Positions 1 to 10,330 of a DNA stretch of 64,000 nucleotides are shown here, piece by piece. Origin of the DNA: Prochlorococcus sp. AG-409-J19. Its GTDB lineage: Bacteria; Cyanobacteriota; Cyanobacteriia; PCC-6307; Cyanobiaceae. The DNA lies in assembly GCA_003215635.1 (NCBI GenBank), contig QCKC01000002.1, positions 95,338 through 159,337 on the forward strand. The letters run 5' to 3'. The position numbers and the translations under genes are program-made. The notes beneath the pieces were generated by a model. The model was not told where the DNA came from, searched no databases, and worked only from the letters and a program-made list of their open reading frames with translations. The stretch's first letter is position 1. Each line of letters opens with the position of its first letter.

Positions 1-1
1 C

Positions 2-322
2 GAGGCTCTTCAGGGAGCTGAAATGATGGGTCGTCCATTGAGGATCAATAAAGCAGAGCCTCGTGGAAGCGCTCCTCGAAATCGTGGTGGTGGTTACGGC
101 GGCGGCGGCGGCAACTACGGCGGCGGCGGCAACTACGGCGGTGGTGGCGGCAACTACGGCGGCGGCGGTGAACGCAGTTCAGGAGCCAAAGGTTGGGAAG
201 ATCGCAGTTATGGCGGCGCTACATCAGATGGCAGTGCTGCAGACGACGGTAGGAGTCGTCGTCGTCGTGGAACTGCGCCTGAAGAAAATAATTTTGAAGA
301 TTATGGGGGTGCAGAAGGTTAA
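2..322 (+). CDS. Glycine-rich RNA-binding protein (RRM), C-terminal part
   Basis: The 5' end lies outside the window; the frame is open from base 2. The first residues (EALQGAEMMGRPLRINKAEPR-like) match the last helix and beta-4 strand of an RRM domain, with the typical GRPLRINKA ending. A low-complexity tail follows: GGGGNY units at about bases 95-170, then a charged Arg-rich end with GRSRRRR. This is the architecture of cyanobacterial Rbp proteins, which bind single-stranded RNA in the cytoplasm and are often cold- or stress-responsive. The family call rests only on the visible end of the RRM and on the tail. Confidence 0.85.
   Translation, partial: EALQGAEMMGRPLRINKAEPRGSAPRNRGGGYGGGGGNYGGGGNYGGGGGNYGGGGERSSGAKGWEDRSYGGATSDGSAADDGRSRRRRGTAPEENNFEDYGGAEG
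95..170 (+). repeat. GC-rich tandem repeat encoding GGGGNY
   Basis: About three to four imperfect units of roughly 18-21 bases, each a run of GGC/GGT codons followed by AACTAC. They sit inside the Gly-rich tail of the RNA-binding protein. The block is far richer in GC than the surrounding DNA and is likely to vary in copy number between strains. Confidence 0.85.
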
Positions 323-332
323 GTACACATAG

Positions 333-1337
333 TTAAAGACCTGCTTCAATCAATTTGTTAGCTGCTTTTTCAAGTACTTCTATTTTTGCTTCTTTGTTTT
401 GCGAACTGGCGCCAAGATCCTTTCGCCAGGATCTTGCGCCAGGTACGCCTTCAACTAATTTCAATAAATGTTTTGCAATATCCCAGAGTTTTCCATTGTT
501 TTTTAGATGATATTCTGCGTAAGGAAGCATTCCTATTAATACTGTTGATGCTTTAGTTGAGGATCGCTTGTCTCCATAAATCATCTCGTCTACATCTTTC
601 CAAATTAGTGGATGTTCATAGGCGGCTCGTCCAACCATGGATCCATCAAATATTTCAAGAGCTTTTAAGCATTCTTCTATAGTCTTGATACCTCCATTTA
701 GTTCTATTTTTATATTAGGTCTATCTTTTTTTAATTGAATTACTCTTTCATAATTTAGTGGAGGTACTGTGCGGTTTTCTTTAGGATTAAGTCCTTTCAG
801 CCAGGCTTTTCTAGCATGAATTGAAAATCGTTTGGCTCCAGCATTTGACAGTTTATCTACAAAATCTATTAATATTTGGTAGCTGTCAAAATCATCGACT
901 CCTATTCGATGTTTAACAGTAATTGGTAAATTACAATGTTTAGAGATTTCATCAATACACTGAGCTACATGTTCAGGGTCTTTCATTAAGCAAGCACCAA
1001 AATTCCCTGATTGCACTCGAGGGCTTGGACAGCCAATATTTAAATTTATTTCATCATATCCCCATTCTTCTCCTAGTTTTGCAGCTTCACTTAACAATTT
1101 TGGATTATCTCCGCCGATTTGTAGAGATATTGGGTGTTCGCTTGAATGAAAATCAAGTAACTTGTTTATGTTTTTGCTATAATGTAATGCTTGAGCAACA
1201 ATCATTTCTGTATAAAGTAATCCTCTAGTAGTTATTTGACGCATCATGAATCTATAGTGTTTATCTGTGCAGTCCATCATTGGTGCGATGCTGAATCGAT
1301 GTGAATTAAGAATTTGCAAATGAGAATCTAGGGACAT
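333..1337 (-). CDS. dusA: tRNA-dihydrouridine synthase A
   Basis: A 334-residue FMN-dependent enzyme that reduces uridine to dihydrouridine in the tRNA D-loop. The start shows IAPMMDCTDKHYR (substrate and FMN site, residues 17-29). GCPSPRVQSGNFGACLM (residues 102-118) follows, with the probable catalytic Cys at 116. KHRIG and an HARKAWLKG loop come later, as in DusA. Length is normal for the family. It converges on the RNA-binding protein gene with an 11-base gap and starts with ATG. Confidence 0.93.
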   Translation of the reverse strand: MSLDSHLQILNSHRFSIAPMMDCTDKHYRFMMRQITTRGLLYTEMIVAQALHYSKNINKLLDFHSSEHPISLQIGGDNPKLLSEAAKLGEEWGYDEINLNIGCPSPRVQSGNFGACLMKDPEHVAQCIDEISKHCNLPITVKHRIGVDDFDSYQILIDFVDKLSNAGAKRFSIHARKAWLKGLNPKENRTVPPLNYERVIQLKKDRPNIKIELNGGIKTIEECLKALEIFDGSMVGRAAYEHPLIWKDVDEMIYGDKRSSTKASTVLIGMLPYAEYHLKNNGKLWDIAKHLLKLVEGVPGARSWRKDLGASSQNKEAKIEVLEKAANKLIEAGL

Positions 1338-1422
1338 TAGTCAAATCTTTTCAGAAATCTGATTTTTATTTTTAAAAGCTCTTGCATGCTTAGCTATTCT
1401 TGAGGAATCTAAATCTTTTGCT

Positions 1423-1911
1423 GTGGCCAGAAGACGTTCTGTACTTATGGGATTAATAACCAGTGTTTTAAGCTTTTTTACTCAGCCTGTAAAGGTATTA
1501 GCTGCTTCAAAGGCAAGTGAAGAGGCTTGGTCGTTAAGTAATGAAGAATGGCGTCAGCGTTTGACTAGAGCTGCTTACAGTGTTCTTAGAGAAGAAGGTA
1601 CAGAAAGACCATTTTCTAGTGAATTGAATACCGAAAAGCGTTTTGGTGTCTTTCATTGTGCAGGATGTGATCTGCCACTCTTTTCTTCTGAAGCAAAATA
1701 TGACAGTGGTACAGGTTGGCCAAGTTTTTGGCAATCGCTACCTGCTTCAGTTGAGACGAAAGTAGATTTTAAGTTAATAGTTCCTAGAACTGAATACCAT
1801 TGCAGTCGTTGTGGTGGTCATCAAGGACACGTTTTTGACGATGGTCCTCAACCAACCGGAAAGCGTTTTTGTAATAATGGAGTCGCTCTTACCTTCAAGC
1901 CAAGCATTTAA
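1423..1911 (+). CDS. msrB: Peptide-methionine (R)-S-oxide reductase
   Basis: A 162-residue MsrB. The zinc-site cysteines are in FHCAGC (Cys79, Cys82) and YHCSRC (Cys127, Cys130), and the catalytic Cys150 is in RFCNNG. The first 28 residues hold an Arg-rich stretch, a hydrophobic core and an AxA-like end, so this copy may be exported to the thylakoid lumen or periplasm; RRxSVLMG loosely recalls a Tat signal. The start is GTG. It repairs methionine sulfoxide in proteins. Its end overlaps the next gene by 35 bases. Confidence 0.9.
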   Translation: MARRRSVLMGLITSVLSFFTQPVKVLAASKASEEAWSLSNEEWRQRLTRAAYSVLREEGTERPFSSELNTEKRFGVFHCAGCDLPLFSSEAKYDSGTGWPSFWQSLPASVETKVDFKLIVPRTEYHCSRCGGHQGHVFDDGPQPTGKRFCNNGVALTFKPSI

Positions 1912-3127
1912 TTTTATTGTTGTTGGAGGAGGTCCAGCAGGTTTTATGGCAGCTATTACAGCTGCAGAAGCTGGTGTTTCCTCAATTCTTGTTCTTGAAG
2001 CTACGAGTAAGTTATTAGAAAAAGTTCGTATTAGTGGTGGTGGTCGTTGCAACGTCACTAATAATTGCCTTGACCCTAGAGAATTGATTGATAATTATCC
2101 AAGAGGAAGACTTCCTTTGCGTTCTTCTTTTAGTCGTTTTTCCTCAGGAGATTCAATTGATTGGTTTTCAGAAAGAGGATTGACGCTTGTTTCTGAATCA
2201 GATGGAAGGATGTTTCCAAAAACTAATACTTCTTCTGCAGTAATTAATTGTTTAAGAGATAGAGCGAAAGCTTGTGGTGTACAAGTATTTATTAAAGCGG
2301 CTGTTCATTCTATAAATCATTTTGGTTCTAGTGGCTTCCATGTTTATTGTAAAGATGGAAGAGGTTTTGTGGGAAAAAAGGTTTTATTGGCTACTGGTAG
2401 CCACCCAAGTGGATGCGCTTTAGCTGCTTCATTAGGACATGACATTGTTAAACAAGTACCTTCCTTATTTTCGTTGAGAATAGAAGAACCATTTTTAAAT
2501 TCGTGTAGTGGCATTGCGATTGATGATGTTAGTTTGGTTTTAATATCCAATGGAACTAGCTATAGGCAAAATGGACGAGTTCTAATTACTCATTGGGGTT
2601 TAAGCGGGCCTGTAGTATTGCGATTAACGGCATTTGCAGCGCGCTCTCTTTATTTAGATTTCTATAAAACAGAGCTTAAGGTTAATTGGGTTAGAGGATT
2701 GACTCAAGGAGATGTTTTGCGATCTTTTATTGATACTCGTAAAATATATGGTGGTAAAATTATTATGAAGGCAAAGCCTTTTCGATATATACCTAACAAT
2801 GTTTGGATTGCTCTTTTAAGTCAAGCAAAAGTCAATATGCATACCCGCTGGGCAGATTGCTCAAAAAAATCTCTGCAAAAAATAGCTCAAACACTTACAA
2901 ATAGCAGATATATTGTCAAAGGAAAAGGTCCTTTTGGGGAAGAATTTGTGACTGCTGGAGGCGTTGATGTAACGCAAATTGATTTTAAGTCTATGGAAAG
3001 TAAGTTATGTAAGGGACTTTATTTTGCAGGTGAACTTATAGATGTTGATGGTGTGACTGGTGGATTTAATTTTCAACACTGTTGGACTACTGGTTGGCTT
3101 GCAGGCAATTCTATTGCTAATAAATAA
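1877..3127 (+). CDS. FAD-dependent oxidoreductase, HI0933/BaiN-like
   Basis: About 416 residues. A dinucleotide-binding motif (IVVGGGPAGFMAA) lies just after the start, followed by the ISGGGRCNVTN signature of the HI0933-like flavoprotein family. The C-terminus has TAGGV and a final VDVDG-TGGFN-like FAD contact (DVDGVTGGFNFQ). The ATG at 1877 gives the Rossmann fold its usual position, although the frame is open further upstream inside msrB. The 35-base overlap with msrB suggests co-transcription. The physiological substrate is not known. Confidence 0.85.
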   Translation: MESLLPSSQAFNFIVVGGGPAGFMAAITAAEAGVSSILVLEATSKLLEKVRISGGGRCNVTNNCLDPRELIDNYPRGRLPLRSSFSRFSSGDSIDWFSERGLTLVSESDGRMFPKTNTSSAVINCLRDRAKACGVQVFIKAAVHSINHFGSSGFHVYCKDGRGFVGKKVLLATGSHPSGCALAASLGHDIVKQVPSLFSLRIEEPFLNSCSGIAIDDVSLVLISNGTSYRQNGRVLITHWGLSGPVVLRLTAFAARSLYLDFYKTELKVNWVRGLTQGDVLRSFIDTRKIYGGKIIMKAKPFRYIPNNVWIALLSQAKVNMHTRWADCSKKSLQKIAQTLTNSRYIVKGKGPFGEEFVTAGGVDVTQIDFKSMESKLCKGLYFAGELIDVDGVTGGFNFQHCWTTGWLAGNSIANK

Positions 3128-3249
3128 TTATTCATTAGAAAAACTTGCCACGAATTTTTTAAGAGATTTAAAGGTGCGGGCTTCCGTAGCTTGTCTCATC
3201 ACCACTTGGTCCTGCAACATGAGTCTATTAGTGATTGCAATCGTTCAAC

Positions 3250-4023
3250 ATGAGTGAAGAGGTAACTCCTGCAGATCAGTTAAGCGATGATGAAAAAGTT
3301 GTAACGGACTTGGATCAGGCTAGTCCTGAGCAGGAACGTGATGCTCAAGTGAGGTCATCAACATCTGTTGAAAAACCTGAAGATTTACCTCAGGTTTCTG
3401 AGACGGGATCACCTCAGAGTGCAGTTTCTGGTGAAGAACTTTCTACTAGTGAGACTGATCTAACCTCAAATAATGAGGCCCGTTTAGAGCAACTTGAAAA
3501 AGAGCATGAAACCCTTCGAAGTCAGTATATGCGAATAGCTGCTGATTTTGATAACTTTCGTAAGAGACAATCTCGTGATCAGGATGATTTGAAATTACAG
3601 CTTATTTGTAATACTTTGAGTGAAATATTACCTGTTGTAGATAATTTTGAGCGAGCAAGACAGCAGTTAGATCCACAAGGGGAGGAAGCGCAGTCTTTGC
3701 ATAGAAGTTATCAGGGCTTATATAAACAATTAGTAGAGGTTCTTAAGCAGTTGGGTGTTGCTCCAATGAGAGTAGTCGGCCAAACTTTTGATCCAACTCT
3801 TCATGAAGCTGTTTTACGTGAACCTAGCGAAGAACAAGCAGAGGATGTAATAACTGAAGAGTTGCAACGTGGTTACCATTTAAATGGACGCGTTTTACGG
3901 CATGCCCTTGTGAAAGTTTCAATTGGACCTGGCCCCTCATCAACTGATGGTAATGAACCAATTAAGTTATCCGATGAGATTCCTAACAACGGAGACAAGA
4001 ACACATCACCTTTGGAGGAATGA
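3250..4023 (+). CDS. grpE: Nucleotide exchange factor GrpE
   Basis: About 257 residues: an acidic, Ser/Glu-rich N-terminus, a long coiled coil ([16 protein letters not shown]), then [13 protein letters not shown] and the C-terminal beta domain with [12 protein letters not shown] and [17 protein letters not shown]. It releases ADP from DnaK. The ATG at 3250 is preferred over an in-frame TTG at 3235. dnaJ follows after 44 bases. No CIRCE-like inverted repeat was seen upstream. Confidence 0.95.
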   Translation: MSEEVTPADQLSDDEKVVTDLDQASPEQERDAQVRSSTSVEKPEDLPQVSETGSPQSAVSGEELSTSETDLTSNNEARLEQLEKEHETLRSQYMRIAADFDNFRKRQSRDQDDLKLQLICNTLSEILPVVDNFERARQQLDPQGEEAQSLHRSYQGLYKQLVEVLKQLGVAPMRVVGQTFDPTLHEAVLREPSEEQAEDVITEELQRGYHLNGRVLRHALVKVSIGPGPSSTDGNEPIKLSDEIPNNGDKNTSPLEE

Positions 4024-4067
4024 GGATATGCATTTGACCTTTAGGGTGATTGAGAATTGGAGATCTG

Positions 4068-5195
4068 ATGGCTGATTATTACGATTTGCTTGGGGTTAAT
4101 AGGGATGCAGATGGAGACACCCTCAAGAGGGCTTATAGGCGTCTTGCTCGCCAGTACCATCCTGATATAAATAAGGACCCAGGGGCTGAGGATCGATTTA
4201 AGGAGATAGGTCGAGCATATGAAGTTCTTGGAGATCCTCAGACCCGCGCAAGATATGACCAATTTGGAGAAGCAGGCGTTGGAGGGGCTGCCGGTATGCC
4301 CGATATGGGCGATATGGGTGGGTTTGCAGATCTTTTTGAAACTTTTTTCAGTGGGTTCGGTGGTGCCTCAGCAGGTGCTCGTTCACAGCGTCGCGGCCCT
4401 CAACAAGGAGATGATTTGCGTTATGACTTAACGATTGATTTTAATCAAGCTGTATTTGGTGAGGAAAAAGAAATACGTGTTCCCCATTTAGAAACTTGTG
4501 GGGTTTGTAAAGGATCTGGAGCTAAATCCGGAAGCGGTCCAACTGTATGTACTACTTGCGGAGGGGCTGGTCAGGTGAGGCGTGCAACTAGAACGCCTTT
4601 TGGGAGTTTTACTCAAGTAGCTGAATGTCCTGCATGCTCTGGTATAGGGCAAACGATTTCAGATCCTTGTGGTTCGTGTAATGGGAAAGGTGTAAATCAA
4701 GTTCGAAAAAAATTACGGATTAATATTCCTGCGGGAGTAGATACAGGAACTCGATTGCGAATCGCCTCGGAAGGAAATGCAGGATTGCGTGGAGGTCCCG
4801 CAGGAGATCTTTATGTATTTTTAAAAGTAAAATCCCATTCCAGTCTTCGTAGAGAAGGATTGACCATCCTTTCGGAAGTGAACGTAAGTTATTTGCAAGC
4901 AATATTGGGAGATACGATTGAAGTAGACACTGTTGATGGACCTGCGAGCTTAGAAATTCCTAGTGGAACCCAACCAAATGCTGTGCTTACTTTGGAAAAC
5001 AAAGGAATTCCTAAATTAGGGAATCCTGTAGCCAGAGGGAATCAGCGTATTTCTGTCAATGTCAAATTGCCATCTCGTGTTTCAGACGAAGAGAAGATTT
5101 TATTAGAAGAATTAGCTACCCATTTCTCTTCTAGAGGTATTCAATATCATCCTCATAAGAGTGGATTATTTGCTCGTTTATTTGGAAAAAAATAA
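4068..5195 (+). CDS. dnaJ: Chaperone DnaJ (type I Hsp40)
   Basis: About 375 residues. The J domain begins at the ATG ([10 protein letters not shown]) and has the HPD triad in YHPDINKD. A Gly/Phe-rich linker ([19 protein letters not shown]) follows. Four CxxCxGxG zinc repeats come next ([32 protein letters not shown]), then the substrate-binding C-terminal domains. It stimulates the DnaK ATPase. The start at 4068 is chosen because the J domain begins there. It lies directly behind grpE. Confidence 0.96.
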   Translation: MADYYDLLGVNRDADGDTLKRAYRRLARQYHPDINKDPGAEDRFKEIGRAYEVLGDPQTRARYDQFGEAGVGGAAGMPDMGDMGGFADLFETFFSGFGGASAGARSQRRGPQQGDDLRYDLTIDFNQAVFGEEKEIRVPHLETCGVCKGSGAKSGSGPTVCTTCGGAGQVRRATRTPFGSFTQVAECPACSGIGQTISDPCGSCNGKGVNQVRKKLRINIPAGVDTGTRLRIASEGNAGLRGGPAGDLYVFLKVKSHSSLRREGLTILSEVNVSYLQAILGDTIEVDTVDGPASLEIPSGTQPNAVLTLENKGIPKLGNPVARGNQRISVNVKLPSRVSDEEKILLEELATHFSSRGIQYHPHKSGLFARLFGKK

Positions 5196-5204
5196 TAAAT
5201 ATAT

Positions 5205-5438
5205 ATGTCTTCTAATATAAAATCGATTGATTTAAGAGGTATTCCTTGTCCTTTGAATTTTGTGCGCTGTAGTTTAGCTCTTGAGTCTTTAAGAGCTCAG
5301 GACAATTTGCAAGTAGATCTTGATCGTGGGGAACCAGAAGAAATGGTTCTTTCTGGATTGAGAAATCAAGGACATGTGGTTAAAATTGTATACCAGGATG
5401 ATTCTTACATTAGATTATTAGTGTCTATTGGTGCCTAG
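5205..5438 (+). CDS. TusA/SirA-like sulfurtransferase
   Basis: A 77-residue protein with the TusA-family core: DLRGIPCPLNFVRC (CPxx motif, Cys15 as the probable persulfide carrier) and a Gly-Asp/Glu-rich middle (DRGEPEEMV). The fold is a small alpha/beta sandwich that relays sulfur, for example to tRNA thiolation or cofactor synthesis. It starts 9 bases after dnaJ and its stop overlaps the rsgA start, so grpE, dnaJ, this gene and rsgA probably form one unit. The acceptor is unknown. Confidence 0.85.
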   Translation: MSSNIKSIDLRGIPCPLNFVRCSLALESLRAQDNLQVDLDRGEPEEMVLSGLRNQGHVVKIVYQDDSYIRLLVSIGA

Positions 5439-6381
5439 AAGTAATTTGCAATTTCCAGGTATAGTTGTTGCTATAAAAGCTAATTTTTTTGAAGTGGAAA
5501 TACATTCATCTCACATTAAAGGTGTTAGCTTAGATGATAGAGATTTTGTATCTAATAAAGAATTAGTTCGTTTACTTTGCACATCTAGAAATAGTCTGGT
5601 CTATAAAGGTTTCTCGATCAAAGTAGGCGATAATGTAGTGGTTGAATTCATTGATATTATAGAAAGACGTGGTGTTATCACTCAGGTAAGTTCAAGAGAA
5701 AATTTTTTGTTAAGGCCTTCTATTGCCAATATAACTAAATTATTTGTTGCTTTTTCATTAGATCAACCTACTTTTGAATTGGATCAGGCTTCTCGTTTTC
5801 TTGTTACAGCGGAGCAATCAGGAGTAGAGGTTGGTTTGCTTTTAACCAAGTCTGATTTATTGCTTTCCAGTGAAGTCCAAAGACAAATTTTGCGTATTAC
5901 TGATTGGGGATATAAGCCTTTATCAATTTCAGTTAAAACAGGCGATGGATTAGATTCATTAGTTGAGCAACTTGCTTCGACAAGATTGTCGGTTATTTGT
6001 GGACCATCAGGTGTTGGCAAAACTAGTTTATTAAATACTTTATTACCAGAGCAGCAGTTAAAAGTAGGAGCTTTATCTTTGCGATTGCAACGAGGTAAAC
6101 ACACAACACGTCATGTTGAGCTTTTTTTGTTAGGTCAGAATTCGCGAGTAGCAGATACTCCAGGTTTTAATCGGCCTAATATTGAAGTAGAACCAAAAAA
6201 ATTGTCTTACCTTTTTCCTGAGATACGTAGTCAAACTCATAAAAATTCTTGTAAGTTTAGAGATTGTTTGCATCGAGATGAGCCTGGCTGTAAAATAAAT
6301 AAAAATTGGGAAAGATATATATTGTATAGAAAGTATTTGGATGAGCTGATTACTCATCAACATTCATCCCTGGGAGGTTGA
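5431..6381 (+). CDS. rsgA: Ribosome small-subunit GTPase RsgA
   Basis: About 316 residues, with the circularly permuted GTPase order typical of the family: G4 (TKSD), then G1 ([10 protein letters not shown]), then G3 (DTPGF). The C-terminal zinc motif is [14 protein letters not shown]. An N-terminal OB-like domain precedes these. It assists late maturation of the 30S subunit. The start is GTG at 5431, overlapping the previous stop codon; a TTG three bases earlier is possible. The 3' end overlaps the convergent ebfC gene by 32 bases. Confidence 0.94.
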   Translation: MPRSNLQFPGIVVAIKANFFEVEIHSSHIKGVSLDDRDFVSNKELVRLLCTSRNSLVYKGFSIKVGDNVVVEFIDIIERRGVITQVSSRENFLLRPSIANITKLFVAFSLDQPTFELDQASRFLVTAEQSGVEVGLLLTKSDLLLSSEVQRQILRITDWGYKPLSISVKTGDGLDSLVEQLASTRLSVICGPSGVGKTSLLNTLLPEQQLKVGALSLRLQRGKHTTRHVELFLLGQNSRVADTPGFNRPNIEVEPKKLSYLFPEIRSQTHKNSCKFRDCLHRDEPGCKINKNWERYILYRKYLDELITHQHSSLGG

Positions 6382-6697
6382 GTTTAAGTCCACCGGTAAG
6401 GTCTTCCATTCTACTTTTCATAGTATTTGTTGAAATATCATAGGCATTTTCTAGCGCTTCCAAAATTGCTTTTTCAATTTTCTCTTGATTATTAGAAAGA
6501 ATTGATTGGTCAATTTCTACTCTTAATGGTTTTTGGTTTCCAGATAACCAAATTGATACATTTCCATCTTGATTCGTCCCCTCGATTTCCATTTCATCGA
6601 GTTCGGCTTGTAGTTTTTGCGCATCCTGTTGGATTTGTTGGGCTTTTTTAAAAGCCTCAGTAATTTGCCCGAAATTTGGGAGACCGAATCCTGCCAT
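6350..6697 (-). CDS. YbaB/EbfC family nucleoid-associated protein
   Basis: A 115-residue protein. The N-terminus is Gly-Phe-rich ([12 protein letters not shown]), followed by a helix ([16 protein letters not shown]), then [25 protein letters not shown] and a final helix. This is the EbfC fold, a dimeric DNA-binding protein of the nucleoid. It follows murB on the same strand after 12 bases. Its 3' end overlaps the convergent rsgA. Confidence 0.88.
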   Translation of the reverse strand: MAGFGLPNFGQITEAFKKAQQIQQDAQKLQAELDEMEIEGTNQDGNVSIWLSGNQKPLRVEIDQSILSNNQEKIEKAILEALENAYDISTNTMKSRMEDLTGGLKLNLPGMNVDE

Positions 6698-6709
6698 GAT
6701 GTTTTCTGA

Positions 6710-7612
6710 TTAGATGCCAGGATAATCCTTTTTTTTGAAACCTACCTCTTTTACCTCGGGATGAAGAACTAAACCATAATTTTCCTTAACCTTTTTTTGT
6801 ATGATTTTTATGAGGCTTTGAATATCTGAAGCGCTAGCATCCCCTGTATTGACTATGAAGTTAGCATGTGTTGTTGAGACTTCAGCTCCACCAACATTGA
6901 GTCCTTTTAGTCCTAGATCTTCTATTAGTTTTGCTGCCTTATATGGTTCTGGGTTTCTAAACACACTTCCGCAGCTTGGAAGTTGATATGGTTGTGTGTT
7001 CACTCTATGGTTTAAATTTTTAGTAGTTATTGCATTTATTTCTTTAGGATTATGACCAGTTTCTAAACGAAATTCAGCATTAATGACAATTAATTCTTCC
7101 GACTGCAATAAACTATTCCTATAAGAAAAATTTAGATCTTTATTTTTCAGTTTAAATATTTTGCCTTCTTTAATGCTTATAGCTTCAATAGAAAGCAATC
7201 TGTCAGCAATGCACCCACCTTGAGCTCCTGCATTCATGACTATCCCACCACCAATTGTTCCAGGAATTCCTACGGCCCATTCAAATCCACTTAGTCCAGA
7301 TCTTGCTACACGGCGAGATAAGGCAGGTATTGGTTCTCCTGCATAAACTTTGATTACTCCAGAATCATTGTTAATTTCTAGACCATGCATTTTTCGTGTA
7401 CAGATCGTTAATCCTTTAATTAGACAATCATTGATTAATAAATTAGATCCAGCTCCAATTATTTCACATTTTATTTGTTTATCTTTTGCCCAAGAAATAA
7501 GATTTTTTATTTCTTCTAGGCTTTGCGGTTCAGCTAGCCACTCGGCTGTTCCTCCAACTTTTAACGTTGTGAAATTAGATAGAGATTCAAAGGTTTCAAC
7601 AAGTTGATTCAT
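6710..7612 (-). CDS. murB: UDP-N-acetylenolpyruvoylglucosamine reductase
   Basis: A 300-residue FAD enzyme of peptidoglycan precursor synthesis; it reduces UDP-GlcNAc-enolpyruvate to UDP-MurNAc. Visible: the FAD-binding stretch ([21 protein letters not shown]), the [16 protein letters not shown] loop, FSYRNS with the catalytic Arg, GSVFRNP with the proton-donor Ser, and LHPEVKEVG near the end with the conserved Glu. It lies 8 bases behind murC, its pathway neighbour. Confidence 0.95.
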   Translation of the reverse strand: MNQLVETFESLSNFTTLKVGGTAEWLAEPQSLEEIKNLISWAKDKQIKCEIIGAGSNLLINDCLIKGLTICTRKMHGLEINNDSGVIKVYAGEPIPALSRRVARSGLSGFEWAVGIPGTIGGGIVMNAGAQGGCIADRLLSIEAISIKEGKIFKLKNKDLNFSYRNSLLQSEELIVINAEFRLETGHNPKEINAITTKNLNHRVNTQPYQLPSCGSVFRNPEPYKAAKLIEDLGLKGLNVGGAEVSTTHANFIVNTGDASASDIQSLIKIIQKKVKENYGLVLHPEVKEVGFKKKDYPGI

Positions 7613-7620
7613 TAATATTA

Positions 7621-9066
7621 TTAAGCTGCTAGATTTTTATTAAGAACAGTGGCATTTTGATTTGAATTTAATCTTTCCCAAAGACTACTAATGTCTCCAG
7701 CACCCATAGATAATATTAGATCATCCTTGAGGCTAAATTTATTGATTAATGCTATTAAATCATCAAGATCATTAGCAACTTTAATGAAACTACCTGGGTT
7801 AAGAGATTGTATGATTTTTGAAAGTTTATGGCTATTAATTTCAGGGATTGGGATTTCGTTGGCTGAGTATATTGGTGTGAGTATTATTCTCTCTGATTTT
7901 GTAAGAGCTTTGGCTAATTCATTCATCAGCTTTTCAGTTCTAGTATAGCGATGTGGTTGAAAAATTACCAGAAGACTTCTTGGAATGGAATTAAAGGGAT
8001 GTTTGCTTTTATTTAGCATTAGCTTTGCTGTCTCAATAGTTGTAGATATTTCAGTTGGATGATGGGCATAGTCATCGATGATTTGACGCCCTTTCCAGGA
8101 ACCTTTGAATTCAAATCTGCGTGATGGTGTTTTAAGTTTAGATATATGCTTTTTTATTTCTGTAAAAGATATCCCTTGCATGCGGCAAGTTGCTATGGCA
8201 GCAACAGTATTACTTAGATTGTGTAATCCCGGAACGTGCAAGATGAATGTACCAATCAATATTCCTTTTTCATAAAATTCAGCAATTGTTTTATTCCCAT
8301 CCTGCTTAATAGGTATACCTGCAAAATCAACACCCTTATTTTGTTGTATTGACCACCATGCAGAAGCCTTAATATTTCGTTTGATGGTTTTACAATCATA
8401 ATTCCCCAATACGAACTTACAATTATTAGCATATATTTTCATTGTATTGATTAATTCTTCTATGTTTGAATAATGATCAACGTGATCTAATTCAATATTT
8501 GTGATTATTCCCAATTGGGGCTTAAATTTAGTTAGGCTCCCATCGGATTCATCTGCTTCAGCTATTAATAATTTCCCTTTCCCTGCATGGGAATTACTTG
8601 AGTAGCAAGGAATGATTCCACCGATTATAGATGTTGGATCTTGCTCTAAATATTCTAGAAGCATGGTTATAAATGTACTAGTTGTCGTTTTCCCATGAGT
8701 TCCTGCTATGGCAATTGAGCTTTGATTTTCTATAAGGTTCTTGAGTAGGTCTGAGCGATGCCAAATCTCTAGACGAGAGTTTTTGGCGGTTTCCAATTCC
8801 GGATTGTTACTGGGGATTGCAGATGTAACGACTATTAATGGAGCTTCTTTGGATTGTTCACATATTTCAAAGATATTTTCTTTGCGTTGGGTGTAGAAGA
8901 CCTGAATTCCTCGAACTACTAACTGTTCAAGAGTTTTGCTTTGTGTAATGTCCGATCCGGAAACGGTATGGCCTCGCGCTGCGAGAAGCAAGGCCAGTGC
9001 TGACATCCCGATGCCTCCGATGCCGATAAAGTGGATGTGTTTTTGGCTTTTTAAGGGATTAGCCAA
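7621..9066 (-). CDS. murC: UDP-N-acetylmuramate--L-alanine ligase
   Basis: A 481-residue Mur ligase that adds L-Ala to UDP-MurNAc. It begins with the uracil-binding Rossmann motif ([17 protein letters not shown]), has the ATP loop GTHGKTTTS near residue 115, then [18 protein letters not shown] and [10 protein letters not shown]. Length matches the family. The only start that keeps the N-terminal motif is TTG, with a weak upstream ribosome site. It leads the reverse-strand murC-murB-ebfC cluster. Confidence 0.95.
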   Translation of the reverse strand: MANPLKSQKHIHFIGIGGIGMSALALLLAARGHTVSGSDITQSKTLEQLVVRGIQVFYTQRKENIFEICEQSKEAPLIVVTSAIPSNNPELETAKNSRLEIWHRSDLLKNLIENQSSIAIAGTHGKTTTSTFITMLLEYLEQDPTSIIGGIIPCYSSNSHAGKGKLLIAEADESDGSLTKFKPQLGIITNIELDHVDHYSNIEELINTMKIYANNCKFVLGNYDCKTIKRNIKASAWWSIQQNKGVDFAGIPIKQDGNKTIAEFYEKGILIGTFILHVPGLHNLSNTVAAIATCRMQGISFTEIKKHISKLKTPSRRFEFKGSWKGRQIIDDYAHHPTEISTTIETAKLMLNKSKHPFNSIPRSLLVIFQPHRYTRTEKLMNELAKALTKSERIILTPIYSANEIPIPEINSHKLSKIIQSLNPGSFIKVANDLDDLIALINKFSLKDDLILSMGAGDISSLWERLNSNQNATVLNKNLAA

Positions 9067-9261
9067 TTTTTTTAATTAGAGAATTGAAAGATAGGTCAGC
9101 CTTTCCGTTAAAGCTAATCTTCTATGTTTTTTCCCGAGTTTTTAAACTTTCTAAGACGCTTTTTGCTGATTTTGAGGCTTTTTGTCGAAATCTGTTCAAA
9201 GAGGTGAACGCATTTCTGTATGATCAGCGGCCAATTACATTTCGGTTTTTCCGCTTTTGCT

Positions 9262-10284
9262 ATGACCCTGCGCGTTGCGATTAATGGATTTGGCCGGATT
9301 GGTCGCAACTTTATGCGTTGCTGGTTAAGCCGAGGAGCCAATACTGGTTTGGAGGTCGTTGGAATTAACGTCACCTCAGATCCAAAGACCAATGCTCACT
9401 TGCTTAAGTACGATTCAATCCTTGGACAGATCAAAGACGCTGAGATCGATCACACAGACGATACATTCATCATTAATGGAAAGACCATCAAGTGTTTTTC
9501 TGATCGTAATCCCTTAAATTTGCCTTGGAAAGAATGGGGTGTTGATCTTGTAATTGAATCGACAGGTGTTTTTAACACTGATGTTGGTGCTTCTAAGCAT
9601 TTAGAAGCTGGTGCCAAGAAAGTAATTCTTACCGCTCCCGGAAAAGGTGATGGGGTTGGAACTTATGTAGTTGGTGTTAATGCAGATCAATATCGCCATG
9701 ATGATTTTAATATTCTTAGTAACGCTAGTTGTACCACTAATTGCTTGGCCCCAATAGTTAAAGTCTTAGATCAAACTTTTGGAATTAATAAGGGCCTTAT
9801 GACTACTATCCATAGTTATACTGGTGATCAAAGAATCTTGGATAATAGTCATAGAGATTTAAGGAGAGCAAGAGCTGCTGCTATGAATATTGTGCCAACT
9901 TCTACTGGTGCAGCTAAGGCTGTTGCTTTGGTTTATCCCCAAATGAAAGGGAAGTTAACAGGCATTGCTATGCGTGTTCCTACTCCAAATGTTTCAGCTG
10001 TCGATTTGGTATTTGAAGCAGGTCGGGCAACTACTGCAGAGGAAGTAAATGCTGCTTTGAAACAGGCTTCAGAATCTTCTATGAAGGGAATTATCAAGTA
10101 TGGGGATTTACCATTAGTTTCTAGTGATTTTGCTGGAACTAATGAGTCCACCATTGTTGATGAAGCTTTAACTATGGCTATAGGTGATAATCTCGTGAAG
10201 ATTCTTGCCTGGTATGACAATGAATGGGGCTATAGTCAAAGGGTTGTTGATTTAGCTGAAATTGTTGCTCAGAAGTGGCAATAG
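9262..10284 (+). CDS. gap2: Glyceraldehyde-3-phosphate dehydrogenase, type 2
   Basis: About 340 residues. The NAD(P)-binding start is [16 protein letters not shown], the catalytic Cys is in [12 protein letters not shown], and [11 protein letters not shown] and [12 protein letters not shown] complete the signature. It matches the cyanobacterial Gap2 type, which serves the Calvin cycle with NADPH or NADH. The ATG at 9262 is preferred over an upstream in-frame start because the family begins there. A bidirectional terminator-like hairpin follows. Confidence 0.95.
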   Translation: MTLRVAINGFGRIGRNFMRCWLSRGANTGLEVVGINVTSDPKTNAHLLKYDSILGQIKDAEIDHTDDTFIINGKTIKCFSDRNPLNLPWKEWGVDLVIESTGVFNTDVGASKHLEAGAKKVILTAPGKGDGVGTYVVGVNADQYRHDDFNILSNASCTTNCLAPIVKVLDQTFGINKGLMTTIHSYTGDQRILDNSHRDLRRARAAAMNIVPTSTGAAKAVALVYPQMKGKLTGIAMRVPTPNVSAVDLVFEAGRATTAEEVNAALKQASESSMKGIIKYGDLPLVSSDFAGTNESTIVDEALTMAIGDNLVKILAWYDNEWGYSQRVVDLAEIVAQKWQ

Positions 10285-10307
10285 ATTTTTATAGGATTTA
10301 TATAATG

Positions 10308-10330
10308 AAGCCCCTATCTATGGGGCTTTT
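10308..10330 (+). terminator. Bidirectional hairpin between gap2 and thiL
   Basis: Arms AAGCCCC (10308-10314) and GGGGCTT (10322-10328) enclose a 7-base loop. Ts follow on the plus strand and an A/T-rich stretch precedes it on the other side. It lies 23 bases past the gap2 stop and directly against the thiL stop, so it can serve both convergent genes. Confidence 0.8.

Noticed and set aside
3128..3249. Possible CIRCE element before grpE
   Set aside because: No TTAGCACTC/GAGTGCTAA-like inverted repeat was found in the leader.
9114..9392. Reverse-strand ORF covering the gap2 start
   Set aside because: Antisense to gap2 with no family features; the region is better explained as the murC/gap2 promoter area.
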